Counted from the stretch's first letter, positions 1-10,169 are shown. The stretch is DNA of 64,000 bases from Phenylobacterium kunshanense (GCF_003254525.1 NZ_QFYS01000001.1:434001-498000), one strand, 5' to 3'. Notes: generated from the letters alone by a model not told the origin. Numbers and translations are program-made.

Positions 1-111
1 CGGATGGAGCGTCTGGTCGAGGCCGGATACTCGGCTCCCATGACGTCTCTGGAAGATGGGATCGGGGACTACGTCGGCCGTTTCCTCAGCCAGCCCGATC
101 CATACCGCTGA
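1..111 (+). CDS. hldD: C-terminal end of a probable ADP-glyceromanno-heptose 6-epimerase (partial)
   Basis: An open frame runs from the window edge to a TGA at 109-111 and gives 36 residues. The tail has a Ser-Leu-Glu-Asp-Gly segment followed by an acidic-aromatic stretch and ends in Gln-Pro-Asp-Pro-Tyr-Arg. This resembles the C-terminus of NAD-dependent ADP-heptose epimerases, which convert the D,D to the L,D form of ADP-heptose for LPS core synthesis. Only the tail is visible, so another extended-SDR sugar epimerase is possible. The next gene starts 3 bases after the stop. Confidence 0.55.
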   Translation, partial: RMERLVEAGYSAPMTSLEDGIGDYVGRFLSQPDPYR

Positions 112-113
112 CG

Positions 114-1211
114 ATGAGCGAGCCGCAGCCGATCCAGCGCCGCCGGGGCTGGTGGCTGACGAGCCTACTCGGCGTGGCGCTGATCCTGGCCATTGCGGTC
201 GTGGTCTTCTGGGGCGATCTGGTTTCGACGGCGCTCGATCCCAAGGTGCCCTTCCAGACCTACGACCCGCCCCCGGCGCCAGACTACGCGAACGCCGCGT
301 CCTGGTACCTGAGGCCCGGTTCGGCGAACGGCCTCGACGCCGATGTCTTCTTCATCGCGCCGACCACCTACGACGGCGGGCGGAACTGGAACGCGCGGCT
401 GAATGCGCGAAAGGCAAGCCGGCAGTTCGAGCGGGTCATGGCGCCCAACTACGTCGGTCCGTTCGTGGGCGTCGGCCGGGTCTTCGCGCCGCGCTACAGG
501 CAGGCGAGCCTCTACAGCCTGACAACGCTCCGGGAGGACGCGCGCGAGGCGCGACAGTTCGCCTATAGCGACGTCCGAGACGCGTTCCGCCACTACATCC
601 AGCACGACAACGGCGGCCGCCCGTTCCTGATCGTGGGCGTGGAACAGGGGGGCACCCTGGGTCTCCGGCTCCTGGCCGAGGAGGTCGCCCGGGACCCGAT
701 GCTCCAGGGACGTCTCGTGGCCGCGTATCTGGTGGACACCGTCGCCCCTGCCGACAGCCCGCCCATTCCCCCCTGCGTGGAGCGGCGCCAGGCCGGGTGT
801 CTGGCGGCATGGGCCCGGGTCTACGAAGGCGATTTCGACGCGGCCCAGCGCCTCCTGGATCGCGCCCTGGTCTGGAACGCCAGGGGTGAGCTCGTCAACC
901 TGGCTCCCCGCCCGGCGCTTTGCTTCAACCCCATCCTTGGTGCGGTTTCCGACCAGCCCGCGCCCGCACGCCTGCACCTCGGCGCAGCCAACGCCACCGG
1001 CTTGGAGTGGGGGGCCCGCCCCGCCTTCACCGCCCGGCATGTTTCCGCACGCTGCGAGGGGGGAATTCTCAAGGTGAGCCGGCCCAGATCGTCCGCGTTC
1101 AAGCGCAGCGGGAACTGGGCGGATCGGCGCAAGGCTCCAGGTTTCAATCTCTTCTATGCGGACATCGAGGCGGACGCGAAGCACCGGCTGGCGGCCTGGC
1201 GCGCGCGATGA
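114..1211 (+). CDS. DUF3089 family protein with an altered nucleophile site
   Basis: The protein has 365 residues. It has one N-terminal membrane segment (about residues 14-34) after a basic start, then a DUF3089 (alpha/beta-hydrolase-fold) domain. The family landmark Asp-Val-Phe-Phe-Ile-Ala-Pro-Thr-Thr is present near residues 78-86. At the nucleophile elbow, where relatives have Gly-His-Ser-Gln-Gly, this protein reads Gly-Val-Glu-Gln-Gly (residues 175-179), so the catalytic serine is missing. It is probably membrane-anchored with the domain outside the cytoplasm. The start lies 3 bases after the upstream stop, so the two are likely co-transcribed. The substrate is unknown and the protein may not be an active esterase. 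Confidence 0.75.
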   Translation: MSEPQPIQRRRGWWLTSLLGVALILAIAVVVFWGDLVSTALDPKVPFQTYDPPPAPDYANAASWYLRPGSANGLDADVFFIAPTTYDGGRNWNARLNARKASRQFERVMAPNYVGPFVGVGRVFAPRYRQASLYSLTTLREDAREARQFAYSDVRDAFRHYIQHDNGGRPFLIVGVEQGGTLGLRLLAEEVARDPMLQGRLVAAYLVDTVAPADSPPIPPCVERRQAGCLAAWARVYEGDFDAAQRLLDRALVWNARGELVNLAPRPALCFNPILGAVSDQPAPARLHLGAANATGLEWGARPAFTARHVSARCEGGILKVSRPRSSAFKRSGNWADRRKAPGFNLFYADIEADAKHRLAAWRAR

Positions 1212-1287
1212 CAAGCTCAACCCAAGCGAGGGAGGGGCGCGCCATGGACAACCGCCAGCACGTTCTTGAGCGGATGATGAGGGGCTG

Positions 1288-2379
1288 ATGTCTGAGAGTC
1301 CCTTTTCGGCGACGTATGCGGCGGCGCGAGGCAAGTTCGTCGAGGCGGCGCGCGCAGCCGGCGCCCAGATCGCGACCTACGGTCATCCTGAGCGGGGCCC
1401 CGACGGCGGCGATCTCGCTACCGATGTCGCTTGGATCGGACCCGCGGACGCGCCGGCCGTCCTGGTGCTGGTGTCCGGCACGCACGGCGTCGAGGGCCAT
1501 TGCGGCTCGGGCGCCCAGATCGACTGGCTGCGGCGAGGGGAGGCGGCGCATCGGGGGGCCAATACAGCCGTGATGCTGGTGCATGCGATCAACCCCTATG
1601 GCTTCGCCTGGAGCCGGCGGGTGACCCACGAGAACGTCGACCTGAACCGCAACTTCATCGACTTCTCGCAACCGTTGCCGGAGAACCCGGCCTACGACGC
1701 CCTGGCCGACGCCGTGAAGCCGGCGACCTGGACCGAAGAGAGCCGCGCCGAGTCGCGAGCGGTCCTGCTCGGGTATGCGCGAGAGCACGGCTTCCCGGCG
1801 CTCGTGCAGGCGATGTCGGGCGGCCAGTACCGCCACCAGGACGGGATTTTCTATGGCGGCAAGACCGAGACCTGGTCCCGGGTCATGCTCACCCGGATCT
1901 TCGGTGAACGGCTGGCGCAGGCCTCGGACGTCGGTGTGATCGACTATCACACGGGCCTCGGGCCGCTGGGCTACGCGGAGCAGATCGTCAGCGCCATGCC
2001 CGACACCGACGAGTATCGCCGCGCCGCCCTGTGGCACGGCCTTGCGGTGGCCAGTCAGAGCGGAGGCGAGTCCGTGTCCGCCAAGCTGGCCGGCGACTGG
2101 CTCGATGCGGCCCCCGGCCTGCTTCCCCACGCCCGTGTCACCGGGATCGCCCTTGAATACGGCACGGTCGACAGCACCGTGGTCCTGGAAGCCCTCCGCG
2201 CCGACAACTGGCTGCATGCTCACGGCGATCCGCTGAGCCCCGACGGGCAGGCGATCAAGGCCCAGGTCCGCGAAGCGTTCTACGTGGACGACGACGTCTG
2301 GCGGGGGATGGTCCTCGGCCAGTCGCTGATCGCCTGTCGCCAGGCCATGGCAGGGCTAGCCCGGTCGGCGGCGGCATAA
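1288..2379 (+). CDS. DUF2817 family protein (M14-like zinc carboxypeptidase fold)
   Basis: The protein has 363 residues and a start preceded by AGGGG. The motif Gly-Thr-His-Gly-Val-Glu-Gly-His near residues 64-71 supplies the His-x-x-Glu zinc pair of the M14/aspartoacylase-like fold. An Asn-Arg-Asn segment follows (about 119-121), then a third ligand in Asp-Tyr-His-Thr-Gly (about 218-222) and a late Glu in Leu-Glu-Tyr-Gly as candidate general base. No signal peptide is visible, so it should be cytoplasmic. It is convergent with recG, with 5 bases between stops. The family is predicted to hydrolyse an amide or peptide bond; the substrate cannot be read from the sequence. Confidence 0.8.
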   Translation: MSESPFSATYAAARGKFVEAARAAGAQIATYGHPERGPDGGDLATDVAWIGPADAPAVLVLVSGTHGVEGHCGSGAQIDWLRRGEAAHRGANTAVMLVHAINPYGFAWSRRVTHENVDLNRNFIDFSQPLPENPAYDALADAVKPATWTEESRAESRAVLLGYAREHGFPALVQAMSGGQYRHQDGIFYGGKTETWSRVMLTRIFGERLAQASDVGVIDYHTGLGPLGYAEQIVSAMPDTDEYRRAALWHGLAVASQSGGESVSAKLAGDWLDAAPGLLPHARVTGIALEYGTVDSTVVLEALRADNWLHAHGDPLSPDGQAIKAQVREAFYVDDDVWRGMVLGQSLIACRQAMAGLARSAAA

Positions 2380-2384
2380 GAAGA

Positions 2385-4460
2385 TCAGCCGGCGTCTCGC
2401 AGCGCGAGCCCCGCCTTCCAGTCGAAGAGTTCTTGCAGGACCTGCAGCGCGCGGCCGCGGGGGCTGGTCAGCTCGGGATCCCTGGCCACGATCAGCCGCG
2501 CGTCGTCACCGGCCGCCGCGATCAGCTCGCGATGGACGAATGGATCGGCGAACACATAGTCGGGGAGGCCGCTTTGCCTCAGGCCAAGGGCGTCGCCGCC
2601 ACCGCGCAGTTCCAGGTCCTTCTCGGCGATGACGAACCCGTCGTCCGTGCGGCGTAGGATGTCCAGCCTCTGCTGGGCCGTTTCCGACAGTGGCGGGTCA
2701 TAGAGAAGGACGCAGGCGCTCTCCCGCCGGCCGCGCCCGACCCGCCCTCGAAGCTGGTGAAGCTGGGCGAGACCAAAGCGCTCCGCCTGTTCGATGACCA
2801 TGATCGTGGCGTTCGGCACGTTGACACCCACCTCGACGACGGTCGTGGCCACCAGAACCGAGAGCTTGCCGTCGGCGAAGTCGGCCATGACCGCGTCCTT
2901 CTCGGCGCCGGCCATCTTGCCGTGGACGAGCCCGACGCCCGGCCCGATGACCTTCCAGAGCGCCAGGGCGCGCATCTCCGCGGCCGCCAGGTCGCTGACT
3001 TCGGATTCCGAAACCAGGGGGCAGATCCAGAAGGCCTGGGCGCCGCCGGCAACCGCCTCGCGCAGGCGGCCGACGATCTCGTCGATCCGGGGCATGGGAA
3101 CGGCCCTCGTGGCGACGGGCGTGCGGCCCGGTGGCTTCTCGTCGATGCGGCTGACGTCGAGGTCGCCGTACATCGTCAGTTCCAGGGTCCGCGGGATCGG
3201 GGTCGCCGACATGGCGATGAGGTGGGTCGCCTCGCCCTTTGCCTGCAGGCGCTGGCGCTCGGCCACGCCGAACCGGTGCTGCTCGTCGATGACCACGAGT
3301 TGGAGGCGATGGAACCGCACCTCGTCCTGGAAGAGGGCATGGGTGCCGACGGCCACCCGCGCTTCGCCCGACGCAAGGGCGCGGAGCTTCTCGGCCCGAC
3401 CCGCGCCCTTGTCCCGTCCCGTCAGCAGGACGACGCCGACGCCATGGGCGGCGAGGGGCCCGGAGATCGTCTCGTAGTGCTGGCGCGCCAGGATCTCTGT
3501 GGGCGCCATCAGCGCGCTCTGGCCGCCGCCCTCGGCGACGTCGGCCATGGCGCACATGGCGACCACGGTCTTGCCCGAGCCCACGTCGCCCTGGACCAGG
3601 CGGCTCATGCGCTCGCCGGCGCGAAAATCCTGGCGGATGTCGTCCAATGCGCGGTTCTGGGCGCCGGTGAAGGCGAACGGCAGGTCGGCCTTCAGCGCCT
3701 CGGCCAGGGTGCTGGGCGCGATCCTGGCGGCCGGCTCGCGGCGGCGGGCGGCCTTCCGCTGGGCCATGGCGAGCTGGTGGGCCAGCAGTTCGTCGTAGGC
3801 GAGGCGACGGCAATGCAGGCTGAGCGGGGAAAGGTCGGCCTCGCTCCGCGGGGAATGCAGCAGCTCAAGGGCCTCCCGCCATGGAGGGAAACGCTCCCGC
3901 GTCAGGAAGGCCGGGTCCTGCCATTCGGGCAGGTCCGGGACCCGCGACTGGGCTTCGAGAACGAAGCCCCGAACCCGCCGGGCCGGTAGCCCCTCGGTCG
4001 CGGGATAGACGGCCTCGATCTCGGGGATGTCGTCCCGCCGCTCGGGGTCGACCATGTAGTCCGGATGCACCATCTGGCGGCCGAACCGGGTCTCCTCGAC
4101 CTTGCCCGACACGATCCGGCGGGCGCCGACGGGATGGCGCTGCTGAAGCTGGTCCCCGAAACGGCCGAAGAACACCAGGGTGATCAGGCCGGTCGCGTCG
4201 GCCGCCTGCACCCGCCAGGGCTGACTGGCGGCGCGGGGCTTCTGATAGTCCTGAATGGTGACCTCGAAGGTCATCACCTGGCCATCGACGGCGGCCGACA
4301 GCATCGCCGGCGTACGCACAACGATCGAGTGCGGCCTGAGCCACAGCACGTCGCGCACGATGGGGCCCGCCACCTTTTCCAGGAGCGGAGCCACGCGCGG
4401 GCCCACGCCCTTGAGGGACGTGATGGGAGCGAAAAGCGGGAACAGAATCTCCGGCCGCAT
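2385..4460 (-). CDS. recG: ATP-dependent DNA helicase RecG
   Basis: The protein has 691 residues, the normal RecG length. RecG remodels stalled forks and Holliday junctions. An N-terminal wedge/OB domain with a helix-hairpin-helix-like Leu-Lys-Gly-Val-Gly segment (residues 15-19) precedes the helicase core. Walker A Gly-Asp-Val-Gly-Ser-Gly-Lys-Thr lies near residue 291 and the RecG-type DEQH box near residue 392. Later come the C-terminal helicase motifs and a QLRGRVGRG segment. The open frame continues upstream of the chosen start, but the ATG at 4460 gives the canonical N-terminus Met-Arg-Pro-Glu-Ile-Leu. It is divergent from sdhE, 60 bp away. Confidence 0.96.
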   Translation of the reverse strand: MRPEILFPLFAPITSLKGVGPRVAPLLEKVAGPIVRDVLWLRPHSIVVRTPAMLSAAVDGQVMTFEVTIQDYQKPRAASQPWRVQAADATGLITLVFFGRFGDQLQQRHPVGARRIVSGKVEETRFGRQMVHPDYMVDPERRDDIPEIEAVYPATEGLPARRVRGFVLEAQSRVPDLPEWQDPAFLTRERFPPWREALELLHSPRSEADLSPLSLHCRRLAYDELLAHQLAMAQRKAARRREPAARIAPSTLAEALKADLPFAFTGAQNRALDDIRQDFRAGERMSRLVQGDVGSGKTVVAMCAMADVAEGGGQSALMAPTEILARQHYETISGPLAAHGVGVVLLTGRDKGAGRAEKLRALASGEARVAVGTHALFQDEVRFHRLQLVVIDEQHRFGVAERQRLQAKGEATHLIAMSATPIPRTLELTMYGDLDVSRIDEKPPGRTPVATRAVPMPRIDEIVGRLREAVAGGAQAFWICPLVSESEVSDLAAAEMRALALWKVIGPGVGLVHGKMAGAEKDAVMADFADGKLSVLVATTVVEVGVNVPNATIMVIEQAERFGLAQLHQLRGRVGRGRRESACVLLYDPPLSETAQQRLDILRRTDDGFVIAEKDLELRGGGDALGLRQSGLPDYVFADPFVHRELIAAAGDDARLIVARDPELTSPRGRALQVLQELFDWKAGLALRDAG

Positions 4461-4520
4461 CCTTGGAGCATAGCTGACTGGCGCGAAGGACCGCGCCGCT
4501 CTATATCCGCGACCTCTCGC

Positions 4521-4814
4521 ATGACCACAGACGAAGCACGGCTCAAGAAGCTGAAGCTGCGGGCCTGGCGCCGCGGCTTCCGGGAAGCGGACCTCATCCT
4601 GGGGCCGTTCGCGGACCAGCATGTCCCATCCTTCACCCCCGCCGAACTGGACTGGTTCGAAGCGCTGCTGGAGCAGCCCGACCAGGATCTCTACGGCTGG
4701 ATCCTGGAGCGCGAGCCGACGCCGGCCGAGTTCGACGGCCCTCTTATGGACAGGCTCAAGGCTTTTCGGGACCAGGCCCACCGACACGTCACCGACGGCC
4801 CAGATCATGGCTGA
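4521..4814 (+). CDS. sdhE: Succinate dehydrogenase flavinylation factor SdhE
   Basis: The protein has 97 residues. The SdhE signature is present: Arg-Arg-Gly-Phe-Arg-Glu-Ala-Asp (about residues 16-23), matching the RGxxExD motif that contacts SdhA, followed by Leu-Gly-Pro-Phe. SdhE family proteins promote covalent attachment of FAD to succinate dehydrogenase in the cytoplasm. The C-terminal half is acidic and aromatic, as usual. Its last 8 bases overlap the start of mfd, which suggests translational coupling; sdhE-mfd adjacency is common in alphaproteobacteria. Confidence 0.92.
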   Translation: MTTDEARLKKLKLRAWRRGFREADLILGPFADQHVPSFTPAELDWFEALLEQPDQDLYGWILEREPTPAEFDGPLMDRLKAFRDQAHRHVTDGPDHG

Positions 4815-7800
4815 CGGGGCCCGCCCGCTATCCGCAGCGCAGATGCGCCGCGTGGCCGACGATCCGGGCCGCCTCGACCTGGTCGGCGCGCCCGAGGGAT
4901 TCGACGCCCTCGTGGTTGCCGATATCGTCCGCGCCCGGAAGAACCTGGTGGTCTTCGTCGCGCGGGACGGCGCCCGCCTCTCGGCCTTCACGGAGGCCTT
5001 CCGGTTCTTCGGTCAGGGCGTCGAGGTTCTGACGTTTCCCTCCTGGGACTGCCTGCCCTACGACCGCGTGGGCCCCTCGGCGGGGGTGGCGGCGCAGCGA
5101 ATGGCGACCCTGTCGCGCCTGGCTGAGGGTCTGGACGCCAAGCCGCGCCTGCTTGTCACGACGGTTCCAGCCCTGATCCAGCGCGTGCCGCCGATCAAGG
5201 CCGTCAAGCGGGCGAGCTATTCCGCGAAGGCCGGCAACTCGGTCGAGATCGCGGATCTGGAGGCCTATTTCGCGGTCAACGGCTACAGCCGCGCCTCGAC
5301 CGTTTCGGAGAAGGGCGAATTCGCTATCCGCGGCGGGGTGATCGACGTCTTCCCGCCCGGCGCAGAGGAGCCGGTACGCCTCGATCTGTTCGGCGACACG
5401 CTGGAATCGATCCGGGCCTTCGACCCCGAGACCCAGCGGTCGACGAAGCAGCTGAAGGACGTGTCGCTGCTGCCGGTCAGCGAGGCGTTGCTGGACAAGG
5501 AAGCCATCAGCCGCTTCCGCACCGGCTACCTTGAGACCTTCGGCGCGCCGGGCGACGATCCGCTGTACGCCGCGATCTCCGAGGGCGGCCGGCGCGCGGG
5601 GATGGAGCACTACCTGCCGCTGTTCTATCCTGAGCTGGCGAGCCTCTTCGACTACCTGCCTCAGGACACCGTCGTCGCGCTCGACCATCTGGCTCGCGAC
5701 GCGCGGGACGAACGCCTGGCGATGATTTCCGACGCCTACGAGGCCCGGGCCAACACCGAGCGACGGACCCACTATCATCCGCTGGAGCCCACGCGCCTCT
5801 ACCTCGACGAGGCGGAATGGGGCGAGGCGCTGCGGGTTCGCCCCAGCCGCCGATTCAGCGCCTTCAACGAGGCCGAAAGCGAGGCCGTGATCGACATGGG
5901 CGCGCGGGCGGGCCGCAATTTCTCCGCCGAGCGCAAGCTGGACAGCGTCAATCTGTTCGAAGCCACCGTCGATCACGCCAAGGCGCTGAGCGCGAATGGC
6001 AAGCGCGTCCTCTTTGCGTCTTGGTCCGAGGGCTCGTCCGACCGGCTCGGCCACATGCTGGCCGATCACGGGCTCAACAAGCTGCCGCTGGCGCCGTACT
6101 GGGACGCCGCGAAGGCCGCCGATCCCAAGACCCCGCAGCGCGTGGTGCTGCCTCTGGACGCCGGGTTCGAGACCGAGACCCTGGCGGTCGTTTCCGAGAC
6201 CGACATCCTCGGCGACCGGCTGGCCCGGCCTCGCAAACGGCGGCGGGCGTCGAACTTCCTGGCGGAAGCCTCGGCGCTGACGCCCGGGGACCTGGTCGTC
6301 CACATCGACCATGGTATCGGGCGCTACGAGGGCCTGAAGACGCTGGACGTCCAGGGCGCTCCGCACGACACGCTGGAACTCCAGTACGGCGGCGAGGCCA
6401 AGCTCTATCTGCCGGTCGAGAATATCGACCTGCTCACCCGCTATGGCGCAGACAGCGAGGGGGTCCAGCTGGACCGCCTGGGCGGCGCGGCGTGGCAGGC
6501 GCGGAAGGCGAGGGCCAAGGAACGCCTGCGGGAGATGGCCGACGGCCTCATCCGCATCGCCGCGGAGCGGGCCATGCGGCAGACCGAGGCCGCCGAGCCG
6601 CCGCAGGGCCTGTTCGACGAGTTCTGCGCCCGGTTCCCCTACGAAGAGACCGACGACCAGCTCGCCGCCATCGGCGACGTGCTGGAGGACCTGGGCGCCG
6701 GCAAACCCATGGACCGCCTGATCTGCGGCGACGTCGGTTTCGGCAAGACCGAGGTGGCGCTGCGGGCGGCGTTCGTGGTCGCCATGAGCGGCAAGCAGGT
6801 GGCCATCGTCGCGCCGACAACCTTGCTCGCCCGGCAGCACTACAAGACCTTCTCCGAACGGTTCGAAGGCTGGCCGGTCAAGGTCCGACGCCTGTCGCGC
6901 CTGGTCCCGGCGAAGGAAGCCTCAGAAACCCGCGATGGGCTGGCGAACGGCGAGGTCGAGATCGTCGTCGGAACGCACGCCGTGCTGTCGAAGCAGGTCA
7001 GCTTCAAGGAACTGGGCCTCGTGATCGTCGACGAGGAGCAGCACTTCGGGGTGAAGCACAAGGAGAAGCTCAAGGAGCTTCGCGCCGACGTGCACATGCT
7101 CACGCTCACCGCGACGCCGATTCCGCGCACCCTTCAGATGTCGCTGTCCGGCATCCGCGAGATGTCGATCATCGCGACCCCGCCGGTCGATCGCCTGGCG
7201 GTCCGCACCTACATCACCCCCTGGGATCCGGTCGTGATCCGCGAGGCGCTGCTGCGGGAGAAGTACCGGGGCGGCCAGGCCTATTTCGTCTGCCCCCGGA
7301 TCAACGACCTGCCCGAGCTGGAGCGGTTCCTGCGTGAGCAAGTGCCCGAGGTGAAGTTTGTCGTCGGCCACGGCCAGATGGCGCCGACCCAACTCGAGGA
7401 GGTGATGACCGCCTTCTACGATGGGCAGTACGATGTCCTGCTCTCGACCACGATCGTGGAGAGCGGCCTCGACATCCCGACCGCCAACACCATGATCATC
7501 CACCGGGCGGACATGTTCGGCCTGGCCCAGATGTATCAGCTCCGCGGGCGGGTGGGGCGATCCAAGGCTCGCGCCTACGCCTATCTGACGACGCCCGCCG
7601 AGAAGCAGATCACCCTGTCGGCAGAGAAGCGCCTGAAGGTGCTGCAGTCCCTCGACAGTCTGGGGGCGGGTTTCCAGCTTGCCAGCCATGACCTCGACAT
7701 CCGAGGCGGCGGCAACCTGCTGGGCGACGAACAGTCGGGTCACATCAAGGAGATCGGCGTCGAGCTCTACCAGCAGATGCTGGAGGACGCCGTGAACGAG

Positions 7801-8292
7801 CTGAAGGCGCGCGCCGACGTGGACGCGCTCGTCCCGGATCGCGGCTGGTCGCCCCAGATCAACACGGGCGCCGCAGTGCTCATACCCGACGAATATGTGC
7901 CGGACCTGAACGTGCGCCTGGCCCTCTATCGCCGGATCTCGGACGCCGAGAAGGCGCAGGATCGGGAGGCGCTGGCGGCCGAGCTCATCGACCGCTTTGG
8001 TCCGCTACCGCCCGAGGCGGACCAGCTCCTGAAGGTCGTGGCCATCAAGGGACTGTGCCGCCAGGCCAACGTCGCCAAGATCGACGTGGGGCCGAAGGGG
8101 GCCGTGGTCACCTTCAGGAACGACGACTTCAAGAACCCGATGGGCCTCGTCCAGTTCGTCGGAAAGAACGCCGTGGCCTGGAAATTGCGCCCGGACCACA
8201 AGGTGGTCGTGAAGGGCGAATGGGAGACACCCCGGCAGCGCCTTGATGCGGCCGAAAAGGTGTTGTCCGAACTGGCCAAGCTGGCCGCCTGA
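4807..8292 (+). CDS. mfd: Transcription-repair coupling factor Mfd
   Basis: The protein has 1161 residues, full length. Mfd removes RNA polymerase stalled at lesions and recruits UvrA. Visible in order are the UvrB-like N-terminal region (a Pro-Ser-Trp-Asp-Cys-Leu-Pro-Tyr landmark near residues 78-85), the RNA-polymerase-interaction domain (about 490-560, with [10 protein letters not shown]), the translocase with Walker A Gly-Phe-Gly-Lys-Thr near 640 and DEEQ near 741, the TRG region, and the C-terminal autoinhibitory domain. The open frame extends upstream through sdhE; the ATG at 4807 gives the expected length and overlaps the sdhE stop by 8 bases. Confidence 0.96.
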   Translation: MADGARPLSAAQMRRVADDPGRLDLVGAPEGFDALVVADIVRARKNLVVFVARDGARLSAFTEAFRFFGQGVEVLTFPSWDCLPYDRVGPSAGVAAQRMATLSRLAEGLDAKPRLLVTTVPALIQRVPPIKAVKRASYSAKAGNSVEIADLEAYFAVNGYSRASTVSEKGEFAIRGGVIDVFPPGAEEPVRLDLFGDTLESIRAFDPETQRSTKQLKDVSLLPVSEALLDKEAISRFRTGYLETFGAPGDDPLYAAISEGGRRAGMEHYLPLFYPELASLFDYLPQDTVVALDHLARDARDERLAMISDAYEARANTERRTHYHPLEPTRLYLDEAEWGEALRVRPSRRFSAFNEAESEAVIDMGARAGRNFSAERKLDSVNLFEATVDHAKALSANGKRVLFASWSEGSSDRLGHMLADHGLNKLPLAPYWDAAKAADPKTPQRVVLPLDAGFETETLAVVSETDILGDRLARPRKRRRASNFLAEASALTPGDLVVHIDHGIGRYEGLKTLDVQGAPHDTLELQYGGEAKLYLPVENIDLLTRYGADSEGVQLDRLGGAAWQARKARAKERLREMADGLIRIAAERAMRQTEAAEPPQGLFDEFCARFPYEETDDQLAAIGDVLEDLGAGKPMDRLICGDVGFGKTEVALRAAFVVAMSGKQVAIVAPTTLLARQHYKTFSERFEGWPVKVRRLSRLVPAKEASETRDGLANGEVEIVVGTHAVLSKQVSFKELGLVIVDEEQHFGVKHKEKLKELRADVHMLTLTATPIPRTLQMSLSGIREMSIIATPPVDRLAVRTYITPWDPVVIREALLREKYRGGQAYFVCPRINDLPELERFLREQVPEVKFVVGHGQMAPTQLEEVMTAFYDGQYDVLLSTTIVESGLDIPTANTMIIHRADMFGLAQMYQLRGRVGRSKARAYAYLTTPAEKQITLSAEKRLKVLQSLDSLGAGFQLASHDLDIRGGGNLLGDEQSGHIKEIGVELYQQMLEDAVNELKARADVDALVPDRGWSPQINTGAAVLIPDEYVPDLNVRLALYRRISDAEKAQDREALAAELIDRFGPLPPEADQLLKVVAIKGLCRQANVAKIDVGPKGAVVTFRNDDFKNPMGLVQFVGKNAVAWKLRPDHKVVVKGEWETPRQRLDAAEKVLSELAKLAA

Positions 8293-8325
8293 GCGCGTTC
8301 GCGCGGCTCGAGAGAGGAATTCCCG

Positions 8326-8712
8326 ATGCGCTACGCTGTCACGACCCTTGCCGCGGCGCTTGCCGTCTCGACGGCCGCGCCGCCGGCGTTCGCCCAGGCC
8401 GGCGGCGCCGCAGACTCGGCCGACGTCCGGTGCCTGATGGTCCTGCAGGTCGTCGCGCGCGACCCTAAGCAGGCCGAGCAGGCTTCGAAGGGGATGTTCT
8501 ACTACCTGGGGCGACTGACCGCCCGGGGGCCGACCGCGCGCATTGAGGGTCTGATGAAGGCCGAGGCCACCCGTCTCCAGCCTAAGCAGGCGCAGGCGGA
8601 GCTGCAACGCTGCGGCAGCGAACTGAGCGCGCGCACCAAGGAATACCAAGCGGTCGGCCAGCGGCTCGCGGCGGCGGCCCGTCCGCCCGCGGCCGCGCCT
8701 GCCAAGAAGTAG
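8326..8712 (+). CDS. Secreted protein of unknown function
   Basis: The protein has 128 residues. A Sec signal peptide is clear: a short basic start, an Ala/Leu/Val-rich core, and a cleavage site after Ala-Phe-Ala near residue 23. The mature part has two cysteines (in Arg-Cys-Leu-Met and Gln-Arg-Cys-Gly) that could form a disulphide. It ends in an Ala/Pro-rich low-complexity tail and a Lys-Lys. The start has a GAGAGGAA ribosome-binding site. It is 33 bp downstream of mfd and convergent with popA. I do not recognise a family and propose no function. Confidence 0.75.
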   Translation: MRYAVTTLAAALAVSTAAPPAFAQAGGAADSADVRCLMVLQVVARDPKQAEQASKGMFYYLGRLTARGPTARIEGLMKAEATRLQPKQAQAELQRCGSELSARTKEYQAVGQRLAAAARPPAAAPAKK

Positions 8713-8720
8713 GCTGTGCC

Positions 8721-10052
8721 CTAGCTGGCCTTGCGGCCGTGCGCCATGGCGGCGGCCTGCTCCAGCGCGAGGCCGACGCCCTCGGGGCAGGTGATCTCGG
8801 CGACGCCGAGATCGAACTCGACGACGAACGGCGTCGCGCCTTGGCCGGCCTCGAACGCCGTGCAGCCGATGACGGCCGCGATCCGCTCGCCGGCGGCCCG
8901 CGCGGCGTGCAGGGGGGTCGCCGGCAGCGCCAGGGCGAAGACCTCGGGGGCAAGCCGCGCGGCCGTGTCCTCCACCCGGACCAGGCGACCGATCATGGAG
9001 CCGATCTGTGGGACGGCGCGGGCGACCCAGCCGCCGGCCCGAGGCGCCTTCAGCTCCGGCTTCTCGGAAACCTTCAGCATGCAGACGCTCAGCGGCCGGT
9101 TGCGCTCCCGGGCGCGGCGCGCGAGGCGCACCAGGTGGCTGGCGAACAGGTCGCGCGTAAAGAGGCCCGTGGCGGCGTCCATGAGGCCTGAGCTTCGGGC
9201 CTGTTCGAGCGCAGAGCGGATCGCCTTCTGCCGTCGATAGGCGCGCGCCAGTTCCACGACCCGAAGCGCCGTCTCGCTCTCCGGCGTCTCGGGCGAGGCC
9301 ACATCGGAGATGCCGCGATGGTAGGCCTCGGACGCCGTCACCGGCGATTCCGCGCGCATGTAGAGCAGGGCGGGGGTGTGGTAGAGGCGTGTATTCCGGC
9401 GGAGGCCCGCGGCTATGGACAACGCCTCCTGCGGCGCTTCTCCGGCCCACAGCACGACGGCGTCGAACTGGCGCTCGTGCAGGTAGTCGAACGCCGTGAA
9501 CGCGGTGAAGGCGCCCACCACCTCCGCGCCGTTGCGGGCCAGGGCGTTGGATAGCGCCAGGAACTGCGGGGCCGGTTCGCCGATGGCCAGCACGCGATAA
9601 GGCGTGGAGTCGGTCTCGGGAGGATCCAGCGGATGGCCACGCTCGGTGAAGGTCTCCAGCCGGACTTCGAACTCTTCTTCCGCGACGGCGGTGCGGACCA
9701 GCGTTTCCAGGCGCATGGCGGCCTGGGCCGGGTGCAACGGCGCGGCCAGGGTCACGTCGTAGCCGCGGTCATTCTGGAACGGGTCCGGCGCGCCCATGGC
9801 GATGACCGGCAGATGGCGGGGCGCGCAGGCGGCTCTGAGACGATCGGGAAGCCCCTCCGCCTCTCCTTCCAGCGCGGACAGATCCACGATGGCGGCCTGG
9901 ATTTGCAGATCGGCGAGCGCGACAGCCGCAGCAGCCTCGCTGCGCGCCGTCACGGTGCGCCAGCCAAGGCGGTCCAGCCCCTCCGCGAGGGGACCAGCCG
10001 TGGAATCGTCACGCGCGACGATCAGGACTCGCGCCTGGATCCCTGCCGCCAT
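8721..10052 (-). CDS. popA: PopA-like c-di-GMP effector (REC-REC-degenerate GGDEF)
   Basis: The protein has 443 residues: receiver 1 (about 7-120, acceptor-position Asp57), receiver 2 (about 152-260, where no Asp sits at the acceptor position), and a GGDEF-fold domain (about 290-440). The catalytic GGEEF is replaced by Leu-Ala-Pro-Glu-Val (367-371), so cyclase activity is not expected. The c-di-GMP inhibitory site RxxD is kept as Arg-Val-Glu-Asp (359-362), at exactly the spacing found in PleD. Degenerate active site plus intact I-site on this architecture is the hallmark of Caulobacter PopA, which binds c-di-GMP and delivers CtrA for ClpXP proteolysis at the pole. The name rests on architecture; a different PleD paralogue is possible. 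Confidence 0.75.
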   Translation of the reverse strand: MAAGIQARVLIVARDDSTAGPLAEGLDRLGWRTVTARSEAAAAVALADLQIQAAIVDLSALEGEAEGLPDRLRAACAPRHLPVIAMGAPDPFQNDRGYDVTLAAPLHPAQAAMRLETLVRTAVAEEEFEVRLETFTERGHPLDPPETDSTPYRVLAIGEPAPQFLALSNALARNGAEVVGAFTAFTAFDYLHERQFDAVVLWAGEAPQEALSIAAGLRRNTRLYHTPALLYMRAESPVTASEAYHRGISDVASPETPESETALRVVELARAYRRQKAIRSALEQARSSGLMDAATGLFTRDLFASHLVRLARRARERNRPLSVCMLKVSEKPELKAPRAGGWVARAVPQIGSMIGRLVRVEDTAARLAPEVFALALPATPLHAARAAGERIAAVIGCTAFEAGQGATPFVVEFDLGVAEITCPEGVGLALEQAAAMAHGRKAS

Positions 10053-10169
10053 ATCCCCATCCGTTAGCGCCCTGTCCGTCCTAAGCACGGAATCACCCAG
10101 GGCCGGTAGAGTTGTTCCATATCCCTTCGCAGGTTGCGGAAGGGTTTCATTGTCGCAGGGAGGGGAACC

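Noticed and set aside
1243..1287. 14-codon ATG frame before the DUF2817 gene
   Set aside because: Too short and without support; it may only be part of the leader.
4828..6840. 670-codon minus-strand open frame
   Set aside because: Antisense shadow of mfd in very GC-rich DNA.
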